Source of the DNA: Microbacterium schleiferi
GTDB taxonomy: Bacteria; Actinomycetota; Actinomycetes; Actinomycetales; Microbacteriaceae
Assembly (NCBI RefSeq): GCF_015565955.1
Contig: NZ_CP064760.1
Coordinates: 1,426,001 to 1,490,000 of the forward strand
Direction: 5' to 3'
Length of the DNA: 64,000 nt
Shown here: positions 1 through 8,108 of the stretch, piece after piece
How the letters are laid out: each line of letters begins with the position of its first letter
How positions within the stretch are numbered: the stretch's first letter is position 1
Notes under the pieces: generated by a model
Databases searched by the model: none
Seen by the model: only the letters and a program-made list of their open reading frames with translations
What the model was told of the DNA's origin: nothing
Translations under genes and position numbers: made by a program

Positions 1-196
1 CCCGGGTCGAGGGTTTGGACTTGCCCGCCTCGATGCCGGCCTTGCCGCCCTCGAGGAACTGGCGCTTCCAGTTCCCGATCGCTTGCTCGGACACCTTCTC
101 GCGGCGGGCGGCTTCGGCGATCGTGATCTCGCCTTGCAACACGGACAACACGATGCGGAGCTTCTTCTCTACCGGGATCGTCGGGGGACGACTCAT
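1..196 (-). CDS. IS3-type transposase OrfA-like helix-turn-helix protein, 3' end outside window
   Basis: The reverse strand reads from an ATG at 196 off the left edge of the window. The visible 65 residues start MSRPPTIPVEKK and contain a helix-turn-helix with AEAARREKVSEQAIGNWKRQ, the pattern of the N-terminal DNA-binding domain of IS3-type and related transposases. In such elements this protein recognises the terminal repeats and works with a downstream DDE integrase. The catalytic part is not in the window, so it is not clear whether the element is complete. It marks the left border of the restriction island. The family call is firm as 'transposase HTH' and only probable as IS3. Confidence 0.75.
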   Translation of the reverse strand, partial: MSRPPTIPVEKKLRIVLSVLQGEITIAEAARREKVSEQAIGNWKRQFLEGGKAGIEAGKSKPSTR

Positions 197-304
197 GCTT
201 CAGACCTCTCAGCTGGGGCGTTGCATCAGCAACTAACTACCCCTGCCAAACATTCTGACGCGCGACAACCCAACCCAGCCCCTGTATCTCGCTATGGTGT
301 GCCC

Positions 305-961
305 GTGACCCTGATCGACTCTGTCAGCGACGATGCTGTCGACCTCTACGCCGACATCCTCGAAGACGTTGCACACCTTCTCGCCAAGAAGGATGTCGAA
401 GACGCGCGAGCATCGCTGGCCCCGATAGCCGGCGAGCAATGGGCCGTCCGGGTGCCGACAACCCGCACCGTGACCGCCGGGACCAGAACGGCGGATGCGC
501 GTCGGGTCTCGGCTCGTTCGCGCGCTGAAGCCCTGATCCGCGATCGGTTCCGATGCTCGCGATGCGGCGGTCGTGGCGTGCCGCGGTGCGTCCTCGTGGC
601 GATCAGCGATGTGTTCCCCGAGGAGTTCCCATACGACCGCCACTATGGTCGTGGCCGCATCCATCCTGCCTACTGGCTGCTCGTGCTTGAAGCTGACCAC
701 ACGCTCGCGTTCGCGAAGGGCGGCGCAGATGACGTCACCAACCTCACCGCGATGCACGCGCTCTGCAACACGCAGAAGGCTGATGCTCTCCTCGACGAGC
801 TATCCCTTCGCAACCCGCTTCCCGAGCGCCCCGGCTGGGACGGCCTGCTGACCGCATACCCGGGGATCGTGCAGGCGGGGGAGGAAGTCGGCTCCCGGCA
901 CGCTTCGCCGAGATACCACGTCGACTGGATGCGGCGTTTCGGGCTTTCGCCTGTCGGCTAG
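305..961 (+). CDS. HNH endonuclease family protein
   Basis: This 218-residue protein has a C-terminal HNH nuclease module: a CSRCGG zinc-binding pair at about residue 77, then LEADHTLAFAKGGADDVTNL and ALCNTQK. That is the usual order of a CxxC knuckle, D-H catalytic core, and final N with a C-N motif. HNH enzymes nick or cut DNA, and stand-alone forms often lie in phage or defence regions. The start was set at GTG 305 because a TATGGT hexamer ends exactly 6 nt upstream, the spacing of leaderless actinobacterial genes. GTG 299 is an alternative. The N-terminal third is unassigned. Its neighbours are a transposase fragment and a disrupted mrr gene. The substrate is unknown. Confidence 0.8.
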   Translation: MTLIDSVSDDAVDLYADILEDVAHLLAKKDVEDARASLAPIAGEQWAVRVPTTRTVTAGTRTADARRVSARSRAEALIRDRFRCSRCGGRGVPRCVLVAISDVFPEEFPYDRHYGRGRIHPAYWLLVLEADHTLAFAKGGADDVTNLTAMHALCNTQKADALLDELSLRNPLPERPGWDGLLTAYPGIVQAGEEVGSRHASPRYHVDWMRRFGLSPVG

Positions 962-1178
962 TCCGTTTGTTGGCTCACTCGAAGAAGTCCTCGTCGATCT
1001 CAACGATGTTGACGGTCTGCCGCACCTGCACGCCGACGCCGAAGCGAATCATCAGTGTCGCCAATCGCTCGCCATCGATCAGGATGATGCGCGTCGGTAT
1101 CGATCCCGCGAACTCGCGCGCACCCGAGCTGAATCTTCCGGTGGTGATAAAGACCCCGCTGGAGGCCTTACCGCTTAG

Positions 1179-2844
1179 CCTCGATCCACCGATGAGCCGT
1201 GGGTGTGCCGGGGCGGCATGATCGGGGCGCGGTGACGCGTCGAGGGCAGGGTTGAGTTCCGGGCGTCGCATCCCGGTCGTCCACTTGGTCCTCGGTCGTG
1301 CCGCGTTGCGGCGATGGTCAGGTGGTCACCGTTGGCGGTGGCGCGTGCGTGGCTGTGAAGAGCCGGTCGAACGCGGTCTGCCATGGCCAGGCCTCGGGCA
1401 GGTGCAGCGTGATTCGGCGCGCGGAGCGCGCCAGCCGTGCGGGGACGTGGATCAGGGTGCGGCGGATCGTCGCGGTCGTTGCTCTCGCGAGCCGTCCCGC
1501 TCGGTCGGCGACGAGACCGGCAGCGCGGGTGAGGTTGAATGCGATCACGGCGATGACGAGCCAGGCGCTGTTCGCGGTGAACACCCCGGAGGGCAGGTGC
1601 GCGAGCGGCCCCGCTTTGAGGTCGGCGTGGACCTGCTCGATGATCGCGTGACCGCGGTGGGTCTTGTCCGCGGCCACCGTGTCCATCACCTCCTTCGCTG
1701 TGGTGGTGAAGAACGCGTGATGCCGGTAGACGTCGAACAGGGTCGGCTGCTCCACCTGTCTCGGGTTCAGATCGGGGATGCGCCGCACCACCAACCGTCC
1801 GGCGACCTGTTCCGCCTTCTTCCTCGAGCGGAACGCGGTGAACGGGACCTCGGCGACCTCGGCTTTGGAGATCAGCTGCCCGGTGGTCTCGTCACGGATC
1901 GCGTCGGTGTACTCGATCATCTCCCACGCATCATCCGGGATGGTCGCGATCGCGGCCTTCACCGCCGGGTCCATCCTCACGGTCACCGACACGTCGGCGC
2001 CCGCCTTGATCGCGGTGCCGACGGTCGCGTGTCCGTAGAACGCGGAGTCCGCCCGCAGCAACGGCCTGGCCCCGGTCGCGGCGCGGGTGCGGCGCAGGGT
2101 GGCGAGAGCATCGCCGACGATCCGCGCGGCCCCCTTCGGGGACCCGGTCTTCCCCTGCCGCAACCGCTGGGCCAGGATCACCGGCGCCGACGAGGTGGTC
2201 GATGCCGTGGCGAGGAGGGCGTTCAGCCCCCGGACGCCGGAGTACCCGAAACCGGCGCCCTGCTTCTGGTATCCGTGGACCTCGATGATGGTGTCGTCCA
2301 GATCCACCATCACCCGCTCGCCATCGCCTGCTCGGAGCAGCGGCGCGTCGACAGCGAGATTCGCGAACACCCGGGAGGCGACGGCGTCGAGCTGGCGGAC
2401 GTGTCCGAACCGGAACTCCCGCAGGAACGACCCGAGCGTCGACGGCGCATACGTCCGGTCGAACAACCGGCCCATTCCGCCATGGCGGAGCAGGTTCATG
2501 TCGTCGATCGAGTCCGCCCCGGCGAGCATGCCCGCGACCAGTGCCATCACCTTCGCACCCGCGTTGGCGCCCTTATCCGTCGGGACGCTCAACCGCTCAC
2601 GCGCGAGCTCGTCCAACCCCGCGGAACGCGCCAGGCGGAGCATCGGCACCAGCCCCGCGGCCGACACGAGATTCGGATCATCGAACACCGCAGACACTGC
2701 GGCGGGGGCGTGCTTGAATTGCATCTACGAGATGCCTCTCCGACCAGACGAACAGAACCCTAAGCAAGCTCTATTCTTCCTGATCAGAGGGGCATTTCTA
2801 CGTCACGACGCTCGCTCAACGCCCCGTCCATCGGTGGATCGAGG
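1179..2844 (-). mobile_element. IS1380-family insertion sequence, copy 1 (inserted in mrr)
   Basis: This is a 1666-bp element with perfect 16-bp terminal inverted repeats, CCTCGATCCACCGATG at 1179-1194 and its complement at 2829-2844. The ends start with CC, as is usual for IS1380. A 5-bp target duplication CTTAG flanks it (1174-1178 and 2845-2849). The single transposase gene is on the minus strand. Read in transposase orientation the duplicated target is CTAAG, the same as for the second copy at 30.8 kb. Confidence 0.93.
1318..2724 (-). CDS. IS1380-family DDE transposase
   Basis: This 468-residue transposase runs from the ATG at 2724. It has the IS1380 features of an N-terminal MLAGADSIDDMNLLR segment and a catalytic core with VMVDLDDTIIEVHG (first acid), PLLRADSAFYG (second acid region) and a C-terminal EQVHADLK segment carrying the last acid. 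It catalyses cut-and-paste movement of the element. It is full length and has no internal breaks, so the element may be active. It is colinear with the copy at 30879-32285 but differs at scattered positions, so the two copies did not arise from one recent event. Confidence 0.95.
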   Translation of the reverse strand: MQFKHAPAAVSAVFDDPNLVSAAGLVPMLRLARSAGLDELARERLSVPTDKGANAGAKVMALVAGMLAGADSIDDMNLLRHGGMGRLFDRTYAPSTLGSFLREFRFGHVRQLDAVASRVFANLAVDAPLLRAGDGERVMVDLDDTIIEVHGYQKQGAGFGYSGVRGLNALLATASTTSSAPVILAQRLRQGKTGSPKGAARIVGDALATLRRTRAATGARPLLRADSAFYGHATVGTAIKAGADVSVTVRMDPAVKAAIATIPDDAWEMIEYTDAIRDETTGQLISKAEVAEVPFTAFRSRKKAEQVAGRLVVRRIPDLNPRQVEQPTLFDVYRHHAFFTTTAKEVMDTVAADKTHRGHAIIEQVHADLKAGPLAHLPSGVFTANSAWLVIAVIAFNLTRAAGLVADRAGRLARATTATIRRTLIHVPARLARSARRITLHLPEAWPWQTAFDRLFTATHAPPPTVTT

Positions 2845-3637
2845 CTTAGCGCGCCGACGAACCCCTGGATCTCCGGCCGCTGCACGGGCGTGTCGAGCGA
2901 GTATCGCTTCGCCTGCACGTAGACGCGGTTGAGCCCGAGCGTGTCCTGATCGATCACCCCGTCGATTCCGCCATCATTCGTCATCGGTGTCACGCGTGCT
3001 TGGCCGTCCGCGCCCCCATACCCCATCGCTACAAGCAGATCGACAACCGTCTGTTCAAAGAACGAGGGTGACTTTGCGTGAAGGCGCGTCAGCAGCTCGC
3101 TCGCGACGTCCGCGTGGATCTGTTTAATCCCCTTGTCAATGAGTTCGGCTGGGTCAAGAGCGTCATCGTCGTCGACGTTCGACAGTTCAACTGTCGTCGC
3201 AGCGACAACGCGAGTACGGCGGTACCCAGTGACGGCCTCTACATCAGCCCTTGAGACGCCTGGCCGTTCAGCAAGGAGCACGCGGCCAGCATCCGTGATG
3301 AGATACCGCCCACGTTCCGGTCGGGTCAATGCACCGGATCGTGCCAGGTGAGAGATCGCCCATCCGACTCGATTCGCGTACATCGGCTGTCCCGTTGTGA
3401 GAACAATCGATTTCTCCTCGGGCGACAAGCCGACTTCGGACGCAGCAGCTTCGGTGATCTCGCGTCGATCCCGTGTGGCGCCATCAGACATGACTCGGAG
3501 GGCGGGCCCCATAAACTCGTGCCACTTCGGGATCGTCACGCTCGGACCTCCATCGTTACGGCGTACGTCGCATCACACGCTATCGGCTGGGCTTCGACGC
3601 GTCCGCGGCGGAGTCTTGCGCTGCACATTCCATCGGC

Positions 3638-4554
3638 CTAGAACGCGACGTAGTTGCCGTTGTCGTAGATGTAGAACGTCTGTGCCGTCTCCGGCACCCG
3701 GTAGGCGGTGTAGCCGGTGAACGATGAGCCGGGGTATACAGTCGGCGCGTCGCTCATTGAAGCCATCCCGTCACCCAGAATGATGTACTCGCTCGAATAG
3801 CGGTTGCCCTCGTCGGTGGCCAGAAAGAGGTCGAACTAGGCAAGGGCGGGCTCTATGCCGTCGGGGTCGAGCCCTGTCATCGTGAGTTCGACGACCACCC
3901 ACTTGTATCCGCTGGGGGCCTCCGTGTTGTAGGCGCTCCAGTCGCTTACGAGACTGTTGGCGTTGGCGTCCACGATCCGGGCTGTGAGGGCGTACTTCTC
4001 CCTCCAAACAGTCCCATTGCTGTGTACGGCTGGGGGTAAGGGTTCGCGACGCTGCCGAGTTCTGCGCCCTCATCCTGCGGTGGCGCGGTCGATACCTCCG
4101 ACTCTGATGACGAGGTTGGAGACGGCGTCGCCGAGTCTGAGGTCGGCGACTGATCGTCATCTGCCACGACGATCGGTGGGTTGGCCAAGAATGCGGTGAA
4201 GCTAACAGTTGCCACGGCGCTCGAGAGGAAAGCGAGTGCGCCGAGCACAAGGCCCGTGATGGCCATGCCTTTGCTCTGCTTGCGTACGGTCGCCACGATT
4301 CCGAAGGCGATCGCAGCGGCGCCGAAGACGAGGCCGACCCACGGGGCAAGCCCAGTGAGAAAGGCGACGATCCCGGTGATCAGAGCGGTCAGCGCGAAGC
4401 CGATGGGCTTGCCCCCGCCGGGATTCGTGCCGGATGCCGAGAGCGCGGGCGCGGGATGTGTTGGAGGGGTCGTCCACTGCTGACCGTCCCAGTACCCCTG
4501 GCTACCGTCTGGAAGGGGGTACCAGCCAGCAGGTGCGGGCGGTTGGTCCGTCAT
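3638..4554 (-). pseudogene. DUF2510 membrane protein with C-terminal DUF4352-like domain, frameshift plus stop
   Basis: The first 180 or so residues (from ATG 4554) are intact: a DUF2510 motif (AGWYPLPDGSQGYWDGQQWT), two hydrophobic segments (about 51-72 and 75-118) and a Ser/Thr-rich linker. After YTAMG the frame breaks. Adding one G to the GGG run (CCC on the plus strand at 4013-4015) gives GTVWREKYALTARIVD and then an extracellular beta-rich domain of the DUF4352 type ending at NGNYVAF and a TAG at 3638. A further in-frame TAG at 3836-3838 interrupts that domain. With the added base the coding span is an exact multiple of three (305 codons before the stop). The frameshift may be a sequencing error, but the internal stop suggests real decay. 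Function unknown; such proteins are surface or secreted. Confidence 0.7.
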
Positions 4555-4563
4555 CTTGCCTCG

Positions 4564-5655
4564 CTATGCGTATCGCGTCACTGCTTCGCGGATCTCGCCC
4601 GCGTGCTCGTAGATCTCGTCGAGTGACTCGATCGGATGCCGTGTCTCATCCTTGTTCTCATCGAGAAGACCGAGGTACTTCTGTCGACCGTTGAAGTGGA
4701 GCCGAGCGAGGGGCTTCCGGTTGTTGTCGTCGAGCAGGACTGCGAAGTAGCTCTTGGCATCGCGATGGGTGATCCGCTGCGGCTTGACCTCGCCGCACGC
4801 GATTGCCTTGACGATTTGATAGCCCTCAAGCTCTTCGAGCGTTGTCTCGATCTCGGTATCGCGCGAGATGTCCTCTCGCGCAACGGGCTCACTCGCGATG
4901 GCAGCGGGATCCGCATCCGGCACGAAGTCGCTCGTGCGGCCGGCGCCGAGTGCCAGCTTGAGTCGGTCATTGATTCGCTCGTTCAGGAACTGCGCGGATG
5001 CCTTCATCACGATCCCCGTGAACTGCTCGCGCACCTTCGCAGTGAACATGCCTTCATAAACGCGCTGCGTGAAGAACTTGACCCACTCGTCCGACGGATC
5101 GCGGAACTGGGCCGCAATTTCGCGCTTGAGCGCGCCGACGTACTTGAGCTCCTCTGCGGCGCTGATGATCGAGTCGAGATCGAAGCTGTCTTTGCTGAGT
5201 TTCTTGATCTCAGGGATGAGCGTGTCGTCGACGTCACTGAGATCGAGGACGAGGAAGGGCTTCTCGTCCATCCGGTTCGGGGCGTCGAGGTCGGTGTAGA
5301 ACTGCCACACCACCCCGTTGGTGAGGGCAGCGATGCGGGCGTTCGTCGTGGCGAAGTAGCGGAAGAGCTGCGATGCGTGCTCGATGCGCAGGTCGCCTTT
5401 AGAGACTTTGCACTCGATGAGGATCTGCACCTCACCGTTGCGCATGATGGCGTAGTCCACCTTCTCGCCGCGCTTCGTGCCGACATCGGCGACGAACTCC
5501 GGAACGACCTCGAGCGGGTCGAACACGTCGTATCCGAGGATCGTCGAGATGAAGGGCATCACGAACGCGTTCTTCGTGGCCTCCTCGGTCCCGATGGATC
5601 CGGCTTGGTTCTTCACCTTCGTGGCAAGCGCGGCGATGCGCTCATCGAACTCCAT
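4564..5655 (-). CDS. Stand-alone HsdR N-terminal-like (PD-(D/E)XK) nuclease
   Basis: This protein of about 363 residues resembles the N-terminal nuclease domain of type I restriction subunits (HSDR_N family) but has no helicase. The core is the pattern VDYAIMRNGEVQILIECK, in which D and E-x-K form the PD-(D/E)XK active site, followed by a helical region with EHASQLFRYFATTNAR. The C-terminal half is less conserved and ends in a beta-rich segment (FAVLLDDNNRKPLARLHF). The ATG at 5655 follows a GGGGG ribosome-binding site; a TTG four codons upstream is the alternative. Family members are common in defence regions and their role is often unproven. It is not joined to the hsd operon, which has its own HsdR. 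Confidence 0.8.
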   Translation of the reverse strand: MEFDERIAALATKVKNQAGSIGTEEATKNAFVMPFISTILGYDVFDPLEVVPEFVADVGTKRGEKVDYAIMRNGEVQILIECKVSKGDLRIEHASQLFRYFATTNARIAALTNGVVWQFYTDLDAPNRMDEKPFLVLDLSDVDDTLIPEIKKLSKDSFDLDSIISAAEELKYVGALKREIAAQFRDPSDEWVKFFTQRVYEGMFTAKVREQFTGIVMKASAQFLNERINDRLKLALGAGRTSDFVPDADPAAIASEPVAREDISRDTEIETTLEELEGYQIVKAIACGEVKPQRITHRDAKSYFAVLLDDNNRKPLARLHFNGRQKYLGLLDENKDETRHPIESLDEIYEHAGEIREAVTRYA

Positions 5656-5693
5656 ACGTGCCCCCAACAGTCACCTTCGACGTGACGGTGAGC

Positions 5694-6587
5694 CTAGGCC
5701 GTGTTGATCAAGTCTGATTTGATCCAGATCAGCGTGGCGGCGAGGCTGACGGCGGCGCGGTAGGTGCGGACGAGCTTGTCGGAGCGCATCGCGATGCCAC
5801 GCCACTGCTTGAGCCTGTTGAAGCAGCGTTCGACGACGTTGCGGCCCTTGTATCGCTCCTGCTGCTGGTCGCCGAAGTCGATCGGCCGGCCCGGCTTCTT
5901 GCGGCGGTGCGCGATCTGATCGTCACGCTCCGGGATGGTCGCGGCGATACCGCGGTCGCGCAGCCATGCCCGGTTCGCCTTCGATGGGTAGCCCTTATCG
6001 GCGAGTACCCGGTCGGGGCGGGTGCGGGGCCGGCCCTTCCCGTCGCGGGGCACGCGGATGTCCTCGAGCACGGCGGTCATCATCGTGGTGTCGTTGATGT
6101 TCCCGCCGGTGATCATCATCCCCAGCGGCCGGCCGCGACCGTCGCAGACCAGGTGCAGCTTGGTCGTGAGCCCGCCCCGGGAGCGGCCGATCCCGTGATC
6201 AGGCGGCTCGAACCACGGATTCTTGTGATTCGGCAGAGCCCCTGTGTCCCGGGCGAGGGTCGCGCCGTGCTGATGCACACGCGCGATCGTGGAGTCGATC
6301 GAGACGACCCAGTCGATCTTCCCGGCAGCGTCAGCCTGCTTCTGCACCTCGGCGAGCAGTCGCTCCCAGGTGCCGTCCTCGGCCCACCGGTTGAACCGCT
6401 TGTAGATCGAGTTCCACTTCCCGAACCGATCCGGCACGTCCCGCCACGGCGCCCCGGTCCGGTACTTCCACGCCATCCCCTCAACAGTGAGTCGGTGATC
6501 TGTCCACGGCCGCGACCTCCCGGTCGCCGTCGGCATCAACGGCTCCATCACGGCCCACACCTCGTCAGAGATCTCCTGTCGCGTCAC
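5694..6587 (-). CDS. IS5-family transposase
   Basis: This 297-residue transposase in a single reading frame carries the DUF4096-type N-terminus (DEVWAVMEPLMPTATGRSR, KYRTGAPWRDVPDRFGKW) and the DDE core: DWVVSIDSTIARVHQHG, RVLADKGYPSK and NVVERCFNRLKQWRGIA. Many relatives of this group need a frameshift between two frames; this one does not. The TAG stop (5694-5696) lies outside the element, in the duplicated CTAG target, so the insertion site supplies the end of the gene. Confidence 0.95.
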   Translation of the reverse strand: MTRQEISDEVWAVMEPLMPTATGRSRPWTDHRLTVEGMAWKYRTGAPWRDVPDRFGKWNSIYKRFNRWAEDGTWERLLAEVQKQADAAGKIDWVVSIDSTIARVHQHGATLARDTGALPNHKNPWFEPPDHGIGRSRGGLTTKLHLVCDGRGRPLGMMITGGNINDTTMMTAVLEDIRVPRDGKGRPRTRPDRVLADKGYPSKANRAWLRDRGIAATIPERDDQIAHRRKKPGRPIDFGDQQQERYKGRNVVERCFNRLKQWRGIAMRSDKLVRTYRAAVSLAATLIWIKSDLINTA

Positions 6588-6635
6588 CGTTCAAGACTTG
6601 CCCACCGAGGAACGAAACCTCTTGATCAACACGGC
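5698..6635 (-). mobile_element. IS5-family (IS427-group-like) insertion sequence
   Basis: This element of about 938 bp has 15-bp inverted repeats GCCGTGTTGATCAAG at 5698-5712 and its complement at 6621-6635. It is flanked by CTAG on both sides (5694-5697 and 6636-6639). Because CTAG is a palindrome, the exact boundary could be TA, CTAG or one base either way. It lies between the HsdR-N-like nuclease and the PD-(D/E)XK-like gene and does not visibly break either one. Confidence 0.9.
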
Positions 6636-6692
6636 CTAGCGCGAGGATCGACTGGCGCGGAAGGGTAGGTAGACCTATCGCATACTGGCTGG

Positions 6693-7966
6693 GTGCGTCA
6701 TCATGCGGGTGTGACGATCGTTCATGCGATTAAGGTACTCAGCGCCCCCGCGCCGGTACACGCGACAAGTGATTACCCCCTGACACATCGCGTCGAGGCG
6801 CTGCAGCGGCAGCTCGTGCACGAAAACCCGGGAATGCCCTTCAAAACTCCGTTGACGCCCGCGCAGGGACTGAATGGAGTTCTTACTATTCGGCCCATTC
6901 AAGCGCTACTGGAGCTCTCGCGTGCGACCGGACTCCTGCGGGACCCGGCTGTTTCTGCGCTGACTCGGGGTGGTCGGTGCTTCGATACCTTGGCGTATTC
7001 GGACGTGTGCCAGCGTCGGGCCACCTTTGTCTTGATGGCGAGGCGCTCCTCTTTATTGGAGCAAATCAGCGAAGGGTCCTGTCCGAGGAGATCGGCATTG
7101 GATTCGGCATCGTTGCAGCCAAGATGTGGGTTCGCGCGCGTAACCCGCAGGTTGGCCCGATTGCAGCGATCGACGTGGATCAAGCTCTTTACGACGAGGT
7201 CGTGCCCGCGCTCGAGCGCAATGGTCGTCGCCAGCCCGACTATTTGCTTGCTTTTCCAGACGAAAGCGACCCAAGCGTGCGGAACTTCGAGTTGCTGGAA
7301 ACGAAAGGCACCGTCTCTAGTTCCAACGCTGAGCATCAGCTTGCCCGTGGGACCACACAGTTGGCTGGGCTCACAGTGGACGCCAACTTGCTTCCTGGAG
7401 TCGTGGTGTCCACGGTCTCGAACGCAGCGGGGATCCGCCTCATGGCAGTCGACCCCGAGGAACGGAAAGTCAGGTGGTCTCCGAGTGACGATTCGTTAAG
7501 GTCTGCACGACACGCTAGCCGTCGGCGGTCAAGACCGACCGACAAGATCGACGTGGCTGCCGATGAACTCTTCGCGAGTTCGACGAACGTTGAGATGGCG
7601 TCACTGGCCGAGTTCGGTGGCCTATCGGAATCCGCTCGATTGTGGCGTCCGCATCTCCTCGATTGGCGAGGGAGGAGAGCGGATTCCGCGACGGTCCGCG
7701 AGAACGATCTTGGGGCATTCATCGGGGAGGAAATGGTCCTTGAGGCGCCAGGCCTCGAACGTATCCGCGTTTTTCAGGGTGTGGCGCGCGATGTCGCGAC
7801 CGCGTTGAAAGGCGACGACTATCGAGCCGTGGCGGAAACGCAGCGCCAGTTCGCAAGAATAGAGAAAGAGCGAGGCGACGCAGGGGGTGAGGATTTTCGC
7901 GCTGGCCAGCCCGTGGCGGAAGCTGTGTCGTCTGACGGGGCGTTGCTTCGGATCACGGTGCAATAG
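6693..7966 (+). CDS. PD-(D/E)XK nuclease-like protein of unknown family, frameshifted as sequenced
   Basis: Two reading frames join into one 424-residue protein if one G is added to the GGGG run at 6967-6970; the junction then reads VSALTRGWSVLRYLGVFGR. As sequenced, the second frame is open from GTG 6977 to 7966. The start at GTG 6693 has CATACT ending 6 nt upstream (leaderless); GTG 6711 is an alternative. The middle of the protein has RRQPDYLLAF, then RNFELLETKGTV and a helix with EHQLARGTTQL, the order expected for a PD ... ExK nuclease core. I do not recognise the family. It is about 140 bp upstream of hsdM on the same strand, inside the restriction island, so a defence role is inferred. 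Confidence 0.55.
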
Positions 7967-8108
7967 CGCGACTCCTGCGGCAACCTGATCAAGCGCCGGG
8001 AGCTCATCCGCGCCCCACGCCCGCTGAGAGCGATGGCGCGAAGTAGGCCACTCTGACCGAGTAGCGGCCCTCTAGAGTGAAGTTCGTAGTCGAGGGGGTC
8101 CCCGAACA

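Larger units (their letters stand above)
975..3539 (-). pseudogene. mrr: mrr-type restriction endonuclease gene, split by an IS1380-family insertion
   Basis: Mrr proteins are type IV restriction enzymes that cut DNA with foreign methylation. The N-terminal part (3539 down to about 2845) has a winged-helix domain, then the catalytic pattern GGIDGVI ... VYVQAKRYS, which is the D ... QxK form of the PD-(D/E)XK fold. The gene breaks after EIQGFVGAL. The last 65 residues lie beyond the insertion at 1178-975. Removing the element (1179-2844) and one CTTAG copy restores one frame through FVGALSGKASSGVFITT, giving 297 residues, the normal Mrr length. The GTG start at 3539 has a GGAGG ribosome-binding site. 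The break is therefore a recent, clean insertion and the gene is expected to be inactive. Confidence 0.9.

Noticed and set aside
1252-2763. Long open frame on the plus strand opposite the IS1380 transposase
   Set aside because: It is the antisense shadow of a complete transposase; its translation is Arg/Gly-rich with no domain features.
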